From CAYLHF01 sp964383365 (GTDB lineage Bacteria; Bacteroidota; Rhodothermia; Rhodothermales; UBA10348), in contig CAYLHF010000008.1 in the NCBI GenBank assembly GCA_964383365.1, positions 43,314 to 107,313 of the forward strand: DNA of 64,000 nt, given 5' to 3'. The notes below the pieces were generated by a model. The model worked only from the letters and a program-made list of their open reading frames with translations. It was not told the origin of the DNA and did not search any database. Every line of letters starts with the position of its first letter. Within the stretch, counting starts at the first letter, position 1. The position numbers were made by a program, and so were the translations under genes. Positions 35,812-44,842 of this stretch are shown in pieces.

Positions 35812-36636
35812 ATGTCCGCAACGCGCTCCCGAATTCAATTCGCCACCATTCTGTCCCTGCTCGTTTCCACGCTGCTTCTGTCAGCCTGTGGGTCCTCTTC
35901 CCGTCTCGCATACGACACGCCGGAGGAAGCGTGGACAAAAGGGAAAGAATATTATGAACAGAAAAAATACTCCCGGGCTATCGAATATCTCCAGGGTGTA
36001 TTCGATTTCGGCAGAACCCATCAGTGGGCGGCCAACGCGCAACTGTTCCTCGCCAGAAGCTACCGTGCAAATAAAGAGTATTTGTTGGCGGCCAATGAGT
36101 TTACGCGGTTTTCCCAGATTTACCGGAGTGACCCGCGGGTCCCCGATGCCGAATACGAACTCGCACTGACGTATTTCGATCGGAGTCCGGCATTTGACCT
36201 GGACCAGTCGGATACGGAGCACGCCATTAACCAGTTCAGACTATTCATCAATCGATATCCGGACAGCGAGTTGGTCCTCGAGGCGCAGAGCCGCATCCGG
36301 GAATTGAGGGAAAAACTCGCCCACAAAGCATTCTCTGTCGCCAGACTCTATGAGCGTCGCGAGCTTTTTCAGGCTGCGGCCGTTTCATATGAGGCGGTTT
36401 TTGACACCTACTATGATTCTCCATGGGCAGATGATGCCCTCGTTGGAGCCATGAAAATGTACCTGGCCTTCGCCAGGCAGAGTATTTTTTCCAAACAGGA
36501 AGAACGGCTCAAGGCCGCCGTGACCAACTATGATCGATTGATCCAGATTTTCCCGGACAGTCCAGAAGTGAAAAATGGCGAGCTTATTTATGAGGAAGTC
36601 CAGAGAATGCTGAAAAACATTCAGACGCTGCCGTGA
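35812..36636 (+). CDS. bamD: Outer membrane assembly lipoprotein BamD
   Basis: TPR lipoprotein of the BAM complex, which folds beta-barrel proteins into the outer membrane. About 274 residues from ATG 35812, chosen because it begins a lipoprotein signal peptide with lipobox LLSAC; the frame is open from 35731, but that start abuts a terminator. TPR pairs are seen: AWTKGKEYYEQKKYSRAIEYLQGVFD, ANAQLFLARSYRANKEYLLAANEFTRFSQIYP-like, and AINQFRLFINRYPDSEL, typical of BamD. It ends 1 bp before nadD, so co-transcription is likely. Confidence 0.88.
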   Translation: MSATRSRIQFATILSLLVSTLLLSACGSSSRLAYDTPEEAWTKGKEYYEQKKYSRAIEYLQGVFDFGRTHQWAANAQLFLARSYRANKEYLLAANEFTRFSQIYRSDPRVPDAEYELALTYFDRSPAFDLDQSDTEHAINQFRLFINRYPDSELVLEAQSRIRELREKLAHKAFSVARLYERRELFQAAAVSYEAVFDTYYDSPWADDALVGAMKMYLAFARQSIFSKQEERLKAAVTNYDRLIQIFPDSPEVKNGELIYEEVQRMLKNIQTLP

Positions 36637-36637
36637 T

Positions 36638-37249
36638 ATGAAGCGGGTGAGCATATTCGGCGGCTCGTTCAATCCGCCGCATCTGGCCCACGCCAGGATT
36701 GCTGAGTCCGCTGCCGTCCAGTTTCAGCTAGACGAAGTGTGTTGGATTCCGGCCGGGAAACCACCACACAAGACGATTACCGGAATATCGACCTCGGACC
36801 GAATGGCCATGACACGCCTCGCGACCGGGAAAAGTGACCTGTTCTCCTCCAGTTCAATAGAGGTCGAAAGAGACGGCCCCTCGTTCACAGTCGATACGTT
36901 GCGTGCGCTGGCTGAACAGTTGCCAGATACCCAGCTCTTCCTGCTCATCGGGCAGGATAGCCTGGCCGATTTTTCTGCGTGGCGACAACCGGCCCAGATA
37001 CTACAACTAGCCAGACTGATCGTATATCCTCGTTTTGCGGACCCATCAGAGGCCACGATACTCGGTGACATTCAGATGGACGCTGGTATACCGGGCGAAC
37101 GATCGTGGTCGGCGCTCAGGGGTGAGTTACTGCCCATTTCCAGCTCGGATATCAGGAGACGGGTACGGCATCACGAGTCGATTGCACATCTGGTTGAACC
37201 GGAGGTTTACTCGTATATCGAATCGCACGGATTGTATCTTCCTCGGTAG
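36638..37249 (+). CDS. nadD: Nicotinate-nucleotide adenylyltransferase
   Basis: Adenylates nicotinate mononucleotide in NAD synthesis. 203 residues with the nucleotidyltransferase motif GGSFNPPHLAH (residues 8-18, GxFxPxHxxH type), the WIPAGKPPHK segment (~40) and the C-terminal ISSSDIRRRV motif. Length is standard. The start lies 1 bp after bamD. Confidence 0.93.
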   Translation: MKRVSIFGGSFNPPHLAHARIAESAAVQFQLDEVCWIPAGKPPHKTITGISTSDRMAMTRLATGKSDLFSSSSIEVERDGPSFTVDTLRALAEQLPDTQLFLLIGQDSLADFSAWRQPAQILQLARLIVYPRFADPSEATILGDIQMDAGIPGERSWSALRGELLPISSSDIRRRVRHHESIAHLVEPEVYSYIESHGLYLPR

Positions 37250-37269
37250 GGTACCATCCCAAATCTGAT

Positions 37270-38883
37270 ATGCCCCGGACGGTCTTATACGACAAAGTTT
37301 GTCAACTCCTTTTCCCGAGACTGGGTTCGAACATGAATCCGGTCATTACTGCTGAAGAGGATGCGGACAGGATCGAATCACTCCTCGAACGATGTCCGAT
37401 CGGTGGCCTTGTTCTGTTCAATGGAAGCCGCTATCGTACGCCACAAACACTGGCCCGCCTTCAGGCGGCAAGTCCGTATCCACTGCTCATCGCTACCGAC
37501 ATGGAGCGTGGTCTCGGCCAGCAATTGACCGGTGCAACGGTTTTCCCACACGCGCTCGCCTTCGATACGCTCGGAGACGAAGCCGACGAAATGATCGCCG
37601 TCTGTGCCCGGGCAGCAGCTAGAGAAGCCATCGCTGCAGGGGTTCACATCACGTTTTCTCCGGTCGCCGATGTCCACTCGAATCCGGCCAATCCAATCAT
37701 CTCGACGCGGGCATTCGGGCGCACTTCGACCGACGTGTCCGAGCGAATTGCGGCCTACATAGAAGGATGCCATGCCGAAGGGCTCCTCACGACCGCCAAA
37801 CATTTTCCGGGTCACGGCGATACCGATTGCGATTCACATGAGACGATTCCCGTTGTCGAACGAAAACGCGAAGGATTGGACAAGATCGAACTTCCGCCGT
37901 TTCGACGAGCCATAGAAGAGGGGGTCGATCTGATCATGACGGCTCACGTATCGTATCCCGCACTCGATGAAAGCGGGCGCATTGCTACCGAATCGTCGGC
38001 CATCCTGATCGACCTGCTCAGGGATGAATTCGGGTTCAAAGGGGCGGTCATCTCGGACAGTCTGCTCATGACCGGTGCAGACTCATCGCGATATAGTGAG
38101 GGAGAACGAGCGGCAAATCTGATTAATGCAGGCATTGACATCCTGCTCGATATTTCCGATCCGGAGTTGGTGGCCGATTACCTCGTCACATCGATTCGGG
38201 GCGGTGGGATATCAGAAAATCGTATTGACGAGGCTTTTAACCGGGTCTGCGCTTTGAAAAGAACCCTCAGCACCCGTTTCGGGTCGAGTTTCTTTTTGGA
38301 TCCGTCTGACGCCATGCCGCTGAGCGTCGTCGGATGCGACGAGCATCGGGCTACGGCGCGCGAAGTGGCCTCGCGATCTATACGCGTTGTATCGGGTTCC
38401 CTCGACGGAGTTCGTCTGACCACACAGGGGATCGCTTCAAACGGATTCCTCGTGTTGTACGTACGGCCACACACGACCTATAATGACCCAACGGCCAGTT
38501 CGTTTGAATTGGCGGTTCAACGAACGTTTTCATCCGTTCGGTTCGAGGAGATCGGGCCGGATACACCGCAGGGTGTTCTGGATGGTTTGTTGGAGATTGC
38601 CCGATCGTTCGAAGGTGTTCTGGTAGCCGCTGCCGTGAAGCCGGCCGCATGGCATCGATTCGGTCTGTTACCCGAACAGAAAGCATTCATCCGGTCACTG
38701 ACACAAGCCTGTCCGGTGATTGTTGGCGCGCTGGGATGCGAGGAAATGCTCCTTGATTTTCCTGATACAGCACTCGGATTCTGTACGTATAGTGACGTGG
38801 AGGATTCCCAGCGCGCCCTCCTGGATCGAATACAATCACTCGTTCGAACACCGGGACCCTTCCCGTCCATGACTTTCAGATGA
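37270..38883 (+). CDS. Glycoside hydrolase family 3, beta-N-acetylhexosaminidase (NagZ-like)
   Basis: 537 residues. The GH3 N-terminal barrel shows LLIATDMERG, SPVADVHSNPANPIIS, the NagZ histidine loop KHFPGHGDTDCDSH (about 176-190), IMTAHV and the nucleophile aspartate in VISDSLLM (about 262). A C-terminal extension of about 170 residues follows, so it is longer than the cytosolic Gram-negative NagZ (~340) and closer to two-domain forms. No signal peptide is visible. It probably removes GlcNAc from muropeptides in peptidoglycan recycling. It is followed after 1 bp by a beta-lactamase-like lipoprotein. Confidence 0.85.
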   Translation: MPRTVLYDKVCQLLFPRLGSNMNPVITAEEDADRIESLLERCPIGGLVLFNGSRYRTPQTLARLQAASPYPLLIATDMERGLGQQLTGATVFPHALAFDTLGDEADEMIAVCARAAAREAIAAGVHITFSPVADVHSNPANPIISTRAFGRTSTDVSERIAAYIEGCHAEGLLTTAKHFPGHGDTDCDSHETIPVVERKREGLDKIELPPFRRAIEEGVDLIMTAHVSYPALDESGRIATESSAILIDLLRDEFGFKGAVISDSLLMTGADSSRYSEGERAANLINAGIDILLDISDPELVADYLVTSIRGGGISENRIDEAFNRVCALKRTLSTRFGSSFFLDPSDAMPLSVVGCDEHRATAREVASRSIRVVSGSLDGVRLTTQGIASNGFLVLYVRPHTTYNDPTASSFELAVQRTFSSVRFEEIGPDTPQGVLDGLLEIARSFEGVLVAAAVKPAAWHRFGLLPEQKAFIRSLTQACPVIVGALGCEEMLLDFPDTALGFCTYSDVEDSQRALLDRIQSLVRTPGPFPSMTFR

Positions 38884-38884
38884 T

Positions 38885-39805
38885 ATGATTCGTCCACTCG
38901 TACTCGCCTGCTTCGTCCTTTTGTTGAATCAGGGCTGCCAACCCGCGGAAAAATCCATGGACCGTTCGAAGTCGATCAACGATGCGATAGACCCACTTCT
39001 GGCGGACTACCCCGACGCAACGGTAGCCGTTTTTATCGATGATCCGGCGACGAACACGCAGGTATCTGTCAATGGGGATCGTCTCTTTCATGCTGCCAGC
39101 ACGATGAAGATTCCCGTTCTGATCGAGCTGTACAGACGGGTAAAGAGTGGTGATGTCTCCCTGGAGGATTCCGTACGGGTCGAAAACCGGTTTCGATCTA
39201 TCGTCGACGGGTCACCATTCTCTATCGCAGACGACTCGGATGACGAAATTTATCATCGTCTTGGTCAGCAAATGTCCTTCAGGGACCTGGCGTATCAGAT
39301 GATTACGGTATCGTCAAACCTGGCTACCAATATTCTCATTGAAAGGCTGAATGCCGATTCGGTACAGGCCACAAGCGAGCGGCTGGGAACAGAGAACATG
39401 CAAACATTGCGCGGCGTCGAGGACCTCAAGGCGTATGACCTGGGTCGGAATAACCGCGCCACGGCACGGGATCTGGGTACGCTCCTGACCGCTCTTCGAG
39501 ACGGTAAAGCCGTGACCGAAACGGCAGATTCGGCGATGATCGATATGCTTCTTGATCAGCACTTCAACGACATGATTCCGGCCGGACTCCCTCCTGACGT
39601 TCGCGTTGCCCACAAGACCGGTTCCATCACCAGGATACATCACGATGCAGCGATCATCTATCCCCCCGACTCACCGGCGTATGTTCTGGTCGTGATGACC
39701 GAGGGAATCGAAGAAGACTCCGTATCATCGGTACTCGGATCGCTCCTCTCTGAGCGTGTACTCGGCGTACTCCGGGGCACCCCGATTTCCGCCGAATCAA
39801 AATGA
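38885..39805 (+). CDS. Class A beta-lactamase-like serine hydrolase lipoprotein
   Basis: 306 residues. A lipoprotein signal peptide has a cysteine at position 18 (LLNQGC). Active-site motifs of the class A/penicillin-binding fold: S72-T-M-K75 (SxxK), S-S-N145 (SDN-like), and HKTGS (KTG triad) near residue 250. The usual omega-loop glutamate motif ExxLN is not clear, so true beta-lactam hydrolysis is uncertain; peptidase or esterase activity is possible. It lies 1 bp after the NagZ-like gene, and together they suggest a cell-wall recycling or beta-lactam response unit. Confidence 0.75.
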   Translation: MIRPLVLACFVLLLNQGCQPAEKSMDRSKSINDAIDPLLADYPDATVAVFIDDPATNTQVSVNGDRLFHAASTMKIPVLIELYRRVKSGDVSLEDSVRVENRFRSIVDGSPFSIADDSDDEIYHRLGQQMSFRDLAYQMITVSSNLATNILIERLNADSVQATSERLGTENMQTLRGVEDLKAYDLGRNNRATARDLGTLLTALRDGKAVTETADSAMIDMLLDQHFNDMIPAGLPPDVRVAHKTGSITRIHHDAAIIYPPDSPAYVLVVMTEGIEEDSVSSVLGSLLSERVLGVLRGTPISAESK

Positions 39806-39863
39806 TTGAACCGAAATAGGTATCTTGACCGGTGTCCTAGTCAATAATTGAGAACGCATAGTC

Positions 39864-40631
39864 GTGCTTCGTCGTCTTCTATCCAGGTTGTCCAATCGCA
39901 AATCGACGACATCTGAAGGTCGCGTAGATCGAGTCGTCCTGGAGCGACTTACGGGTCATTCCATCAGGAACCTTGCGATCTACGAGCGTGCACTCACCCA
40001 TCGGTCGCTTCTTCGGTCTGAAAAAGACGCACTCCTTCGATCAAACGAGCGACTGGAGTTTCTCGGCGATGCCATCCTGGGTATGTTCGTGGCCGAGCAT
40101 CTTTTCCACACGTTTCCCGATCGCGACGAAGGATATCTGACACGGCTACGAGCCAAGCTGGTCAGCGGGAAGGCGCTGGCAAAGCGCGCGACGAACATCG
40201 GACTCGGAGCGTTCATCCTAACCGGACCGGGGACACTCGACGCGAACGGACACCTTACAGGTAGTATTCTGGCAGATGCGTTTGAGGCAGTAATAGGCGC
40301 CATTTATATAGATCTGGGTGGAGAAGCAGCGAGGGAATTTGTCCATCGAACCGTGATCGATGGAGTTGATCTCGAACACCTGGCAGAGACCAAAGACAAC
40401 TACAAGAGTCTGTTTCTGGAATATGCCCAGGCCAATAAATGGCCACAACCCACGTACCGGGTCACCAGTGAAGAAGGCCCGAGCCACCGAAAGGTATTCG
40501 AGGTCGAGGTGATGCTCGATGGAAAGTGTCTTGGATCCGGTTCGGCTAAAAGCAAGAAAACGGCCGAGCAGCGTGCCGCAAGACACGCCCTGGACGTCTT
40601 GCGGTCTGAGAATGGATCAGATCCCGTGTGA
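39864..40631 (+). CDS. rnc: Ribonuclease III
   Basis: Cleaves double-stranded RNA for rRNA and mRNA processing. 255 residues from a GTG start (39864). The N-terminal ~25 residues are basic. The RNase III signature NERLEFLGDAILG is at about 54-66 and the second acidic pair lies in LADAFEAVIGAIYID (~135). A double-stranded RNA-binding domain (about 173-245) ends in KTAEQRAARHALDVL. Standard length. Confidence 0.95.
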   Translation: MLRRLLSRLSNRKSTTSEGRVDRVVLERLTGHSIRNLAIYERALTHRSLLRSEKDALLRSNERLEFLGDAILGMFVAEHLFHTFPDRDEGYLTRLRAKLVSGKALAKRATNIGLGAFILTGPGTLDANGHLTGSILADAFEAVIGAIYIDLGGEAAREFVHRTVIDGVDLEHLAETKDNYKSLFLEYAQANKWPQPTYRVTSEEGPSHRKVFEVEVMLDGKCLGSGSAKSKKTAEQRAARHALDVLRSENGSDPV

Positions 40632-40806
40632 AGACATCGCAGAAATGGACGCGACCTCGTGAATCTGCCGAGTATTCTTTTCGATCCTGAAAGCACATTC
40701 AACACCGTCGACGTAAGTTCGCGGCCGACGGGACTCACGCCGCTACCGTTCCGACTTCAGTTCGATCTAATTGTATGCGCCTATCGCGCGCCGAATCAGT
40801 ACTGAC

Positions 40807-43701
40807 ATGGCCATTTCACTTTCGCCGACCGACCGTTTCAAGGACAGACACACGGGGTCTTCTCCGGCACAGGTTGCCGACATGCTCGAGACACTCGGCA
40901 TAGAGTCTCTCGATCGGTTGATCGAGCAGACCATTCCGGCGTCCATTCGGATGGAGGGCGATCTGCGTCTACCCGAACCTCTGACCGAGAGTGAGCTTCT
41001 CGAGCAACTCGCCACACTTGCGTCGAAGAACATGCGCTTCCGATCCTATATCGGAATGGGGTACTCCGGGACGATTACGCCTCCGGCCATTCAACGGGGC
41101 ATACTCGAAAATCCGTCCTGGTATACCCAGTACACACCGTATCAGGCAGAGATTTCCCAGGGGAGACTGGAAGCTCTCCTGAACTTTCAGACCGTCATTC
41201 TGGATCTGACCGGAATGGATATCGCCAATGCCTCTCTGCTGGATGAGGGAACGGCCGCCGCAGAAGCCATGATGATGATTCGTCGCATGGACCGAAAGGG
41301 AGGTCGAACAAGATTTCTGATTTCTGACGCGTGCCACCCCCAGACCATTGCGGTCGTCGCAGCCCGGGCCCGGCCCATCGGAATCGACGTCGAAGTAGGT
41401 CCGGTGGATGGGTTTTCGTTCGATACGACCGTCATTGGTGCCCTCGTTCAGTATCCGGACACGCACGGTGAAATCTGTGATTATGCACCGCTGTGTGCAT
41501 CGGCCCATGAGCAAGGATCGTTCATCGTCGTCGCAGCCGATCTCCTGAGCCTGACCCTTCTGACTGAGCCGGCCACGTTTGGGGCTGATGTCGTCGTCGG
41601 AAGTACCCAACGATTCGGTGTGCCCATGGGATTCGGAGGTCCCCACGCCGCCTTCTTCGCCGTAAAAGAGCGGTTCAAGCGGCAGACTCCGGGAAGAATT
41701 ATAGGTATCTCGACGGACGCTGACGGAAAACCGGCGCTTCGGATGGCCCTGCAGACACGAGAGCAGCATATTCGTAGAGACCGAGCGACCTCCAACATCT
41801 GTACGTCCCAGGTGCTTCTCGCCGTGATGGCGAGTATGTATGCCGTCTACCATGGTCCGGGAGGGCTCCGGGCGATTGCGCGTCGTATTCATGATGCCAC
41901 ACGGGTTCTTGCCGCAGGCCTGAGGCGGTATGGGTATAGCTTGCGTTCCGACCGTTTTTTCGACACGCTCGTCGTCGATGTGTCGAGCCAGACGCAGTCG
42001 ATCCTCCGGGAGCGGGCGCTCACGAGTGAGATCAACCTCAGATATTTCGAGAATGGCAGTATCGGCATCTCTCTGGATGAAACGGTCACGGTCGATGATC
42101 TTCGGGATCTGCTCTCCATTTTCAACATCGATAGCGCCCGTTCCGACGATCCTCGTGTCGATATCTCCGAACTCATCGACTCCCCGGAAAAGGAAGCCGA
42201 ACTGGCCCTGCCGAGAACCACCGCATTCATGGAGCATGAGGTATTCCGTCTGTACCACTCGGAGACTGAACTGACGCGGTATATGTATCGCCTGTCATCG
42301 AGAGACCTCTCGCTTACGGCCAGCATGATTCCACTCGGTTCTTGTACCATGAAGCTCAACGCTGTAGCGGAACTCGCGCCGATAAGCTGGGCTGGATTCA
42401 ACAGCATACACCCTTTTGTACCCGAGAATCAGGTAAAAGGCTATCGTGAATTGACTACCCAGCTTGAATCCTGGCTCGCCGAGATTACCGGATTTTCGCG
42501 TACATCACTCCAGCCGAACAGCGGCGCTTCGGGCGAATACACCGGGCTGTTGACCATCCGGGCCTTCCAGGCGAACAGCGGCCAGGGCAAACGAGATATC
42601 TGTCTGATTCCTTCATCAGCCCACGGAACGAACCCGGCATCGGCCATCATGGCCGGATTGAAAGTGATCGTTGTCGCATGCGATGATGCCGGAAACATCG
42701 ATGTCGAAGACCTGCGCCGACTGGCCGGCGAACACGCCGATAATCTGGCCGCGTTCATGGTCACGTATCCATCGACTCATGGCGTCTTCGAGGAATCGAT
42801 CAAAGAGATCTGTTCGATTGTGCACGAACACGGGGGACAGGTCTACATGGACGGTGCGAACATGAATGCCCAGGTCGGATATTGCCGTCCCGGAGATATC
42901 GGTGCCGATGTCTGCCACCTGAATCTGCACAAGACATTCGCCATTCCTCACGGTGGGGGCGGGCCGGGAGTCGGGCCGATCTGCGTCGCCAGCCATCTGG
43001 CTCCGTATCTTCCGTCACATCCCGTCATGCCGGCTGATCAGGAGACGACGGCTATCGGTCCGGTCGCTGCGGCTCCGTTCGGAAGCGCGAGTATTTTGCC
43101 AATTTCATGGGCCTACATCGCCCTGCTCGCAACGGAAGGACTCAAGAGATCGACGCAAATGGCGATTCTCAACGCCAACTATATGGCCCACCGACTCGCT
43201 CCGTATTTCGACATCCTCTATACCGGATCGAACGGCCGCGTCGCACACGAATTCATTCTGGATCTGAGGCACGTTCGACACGACACAAAGCTCACGGAAG
43301 TTGATGTGGCCAAACGACTTATGGATTATGGAATTCATGCTCCCACGATGTCCTGGCCGGTGGTCGGAACCATGATGGTCGAACCCACCGAGAGTGAATC
43401 GCAGCCCGAACTGGACCGCTTCTGTGATGCCATGATTTCCATTCATGCGGAATTGAAGCGGGTCCTGTGCGGTCAGGTTAGTTCCGAAGACAGCATTCTC
43501 GCCAATGCCCCGCATACGGCCGAAATGACAAGCGCCAATGCGTGGACCCAGGTCTACTCCCGGGAAGAGGCAGCATACCCGTCCACAGCTTCCCGCCGAT
43601 TCAAGTTCTGGCCGAGCGTCAGGCGTATCAACGATGCGGCCGGAGACCGGAACCTGATCTGCTCGTGTCAGAGCGTCGAGGCGTACGCAGAACCGAGTTG
43701 A
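40807..43701 (+). CDS. gcvP: Glycine dehydrogenase (decarboxylating), P protein
   Basis: PLP enzyme that decarboxylates glycine and passes aminomethyl to the H protein. 964 residues from ATG 40807 (MAISLSPTDRFKDRHTG); an upstream TTG frame is less likely. Both halves of the single-chain P protein are present: the N-terminal GMGYSGTITPPAIQRGILENPSWYTQYTPYQAEISQG-type region and the C-terminal half with the PLP lysine in NLHKTFAIPHGGGGPG (about residue 708). gcvH is at 32174. The preceding 175-bp gap shows no clear promoter. Confidence 0.96.
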   Translation: MAISLSPTDRFKDRHTGSSPAQVADMLETLGIESLDRLIEQTIPASIRMEGDLRLPEPLTESELLEQLATLASKNMRFRSYIGMGYSGTITPPAIQRGILENPSWYTQYTPYQAEISQGRLEALLNFQTVILDLTGMDIANASLLDEGTAAAEAMMMIRRMDRKGGRTRFLISDACHPQTIAVVAARARPIGIDVEVGPVDGFSFDTTVIGALVQYPDTHGEICDYAPLCASAHEQGSFIVVAADLLSLTLLTEPATFGADVVVGSTQRFGVPMGFGGPHAAFFAVKERFKRQTPGRIIGISTDADGKPALRMALQTREQHIRRDRATSNICTSQVLLAVMASMYAVYHGPGGLRAIARRIHDATRVLAAGLRRYGYSLRSDRFFDTLVVDVSSQTQSILRERALTSEINLRYFENGSIGISLDETVTVDDLRDLLSIFNIDSARSDDPRVDISELIDSPEKEAELALPRTTAFMEHEVFRLYHSETELTRYMYRLSSRDLSLTASMIPLGSCTMKLNAVAELAPISWAGFNSIHPFVPENQVKGYRELTTQLESWLAEITGFSRTSLQPNSGASGEYTGLLTIRAFQANSGQGKRDICLIPSSAHGTNPASAIMAGLKVIVVACDDAGNIDVEDLRRLAGEHADNLAAFMVTYPSTHGVFEESIKEICSIVHEHGGQVYMDGANMNAQVGYCRPGDIGADVCHLNLHKTFAIPHGGGGPGVGPICVASHLAPYLPSHPVMPADQETTAIGPVAAAPFGSASILPISWAYIALLATEGLKRSTQMAILNANYMAHRLAPYFDILYTGSNGRVAHEFILDLRHVRHDTKLTEVDVAKRLMDYGIHAPTMSWPVVGTMMVEPTESESQPELDRFCDAMISIHAELKRVLCGQVSSEDSILANAPHTAEMTSANAWTQVYSREEAAYPSTASRRFKFWPSVRRINDAAGDRNLICSCQSVEAYAEPS

Positions 43702-43724
43702 GGCATACGCGGAAGAGATTGAAT

Positions 43725-43785
43725 CTCAGAAACCCGCGCCAGGCCGAAACCCGAACAACTCAGAAACCGGCGCCAGGCCGAAACC
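43725..43785. repeat. Two 27-bp direct repeats after gcvP
   Basis: The 27-bp units at 43725-43751 and 43759-43785 are identical except at one position (CTCAGAAACC[C/G]GCGCC then AGGCCGAAACC) and have a 34-bp period. They fill most of the space between the gcvP stop and the convergent HMG-CoA lyase gene. No terminator hairpin is visible there. Confidence 0.75.
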
Positions 43786-43814
43786 AGCGATTCTCAACCT
43801 CAACCCAACCGGGC

Positions 43815-44732
43815 TCAGGACAGGTTATACAGTTTCCCGCTCAACGGTCGCCCCAGAAATTTGGATACACTTCGGGAACAGGCCGATACCCCGGGAATGG
43901 AAATTCCGGAATCGATACCCAACTGATCGAGTAGCCAGACGGTGTCTTCTGTGGCAATGTTACCCGTCGCTCCGGGAATGAACGGGCATCCTCCCAGGCC
44001 ACCCATCGACGTGTCGAAACGCGTGACGCCCATTTCGAGGGCAGCGGTCACATTGGCCAGTCCGAGGCCACGGGTGTCATGAAGATGAAGAACCAGATCT
44101 AGATCCCCGGTAATTGTACGCACGGCCTCTATAGTGCGTCGTATGGATTCCGGGTTTGCCAGTCCGGTAGAATCCGCCAGGGAAAGAGACTCGAGCCCTG
44201 CTTCGGCGAATACCCCGGCCATCATCAAAATGTCTTCGAGGGGCGTGTCGCCCGGCTTTGAGTAGCCGAAAACGGTCTGAAATCCCAACTGAATGTTCAG
44301 TCCTTCACGATGCCCGAGGTCTATCATCCTGTGAGCGGCATCGATTCCCTCTCTGACGGACATATTGGTATTATCCATACCATGTCTCTCGTTCGTGGCA
44401 ATCGACAGATCCACATGCGTCAGGCCCGATGCCGCGGCGCGCTCAACGCCCCTGGCGTTGAGCGCCAGACCGGAAAAACGCACCCCCGGTACCGTGCGGA
44501 ATACATCCACGAGTTGCTCGGCATCAGCCATTTGAGGGACTCGTTCCGGGTGAACAAATGACGTCAACTGGATTCTGGAAATGCCAGCGCTAACCAGATC
44601 CCGGACAATTTCGATCTTGAGACTCGTGGGAATCGGTTTCTCCTCGAACTGGAAACCGTCCCTCGGACCGACTTCGCACAACTCGACGTGTCGGGGGTAC
44701 TGCATAGTGTCAATTTTGATGACTCGTTCCAT
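43815..44732 (-). CDS. Hydroxymethylglutaryl-CoA lyase
   Basis: Splits HMG-CoA into acetyl-CoA and acetoacetate (leucine breakdown). About 305 residues from ATG 44732; the open frame extends upstream to 44903, but that part overlaps the divergent peptidase gene and looks random. DRE-TIM metallolyase motifs: ELCEVGPRDGFQ (~residue 18), QLTSFVHPERVPQMAD (~53), the metal site in HLHDTRGLGLANV (~205), and the catalytic-cysteine loop GGLGGCPFIPGATGNIATED, the HMG-CoA lyase signature. No other leucine-degradation genes are adjacent. Confidence 0.9.
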   Translation of the reverse strand: MERVIKIDTMQYPRHVELCEVGPRDGFQFEEKPIPTSLKIEIVRDLVSAGISRIQLTSFVHPERVPQMADAEQLVDVFRTVPGVRFSGLALNARGVERAAASGLTHVDLSIATNERHGMDNTNMSVREGIDAAHRMIDLGHREGLNIQLGFQTVFGYSKPGDTPLEDILMMAGVFAEAGLESLSLADSTGLANPESIRRTIEAVRTITGDLDLVLHLHDTRGLGLANVTAALEMGVTRFDTSMGGLGGCPFIPGATGNIATEDTVWLLDQLGIDSGISIPGVSACSRSVSKFLGRPLSGKLYNLS

Positions 44733-44842
44733 TTCTCGAACGTAACTTAAGAATTGCCAGGCCTTATTATCAGGATGTGTTCCCCCGGGTCGTAGGGCCG
44801 ACAATCGCGATCCCTTCTCGTGTGTTTCCCGATAGATTCTAA

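Noticed and set aside
43725..43785. Direct repeats as a possible CRISPR array
   Set aside because: Only two copies, a 7-bp separation between them rather than a normal spacer, and no cas genes in the window.
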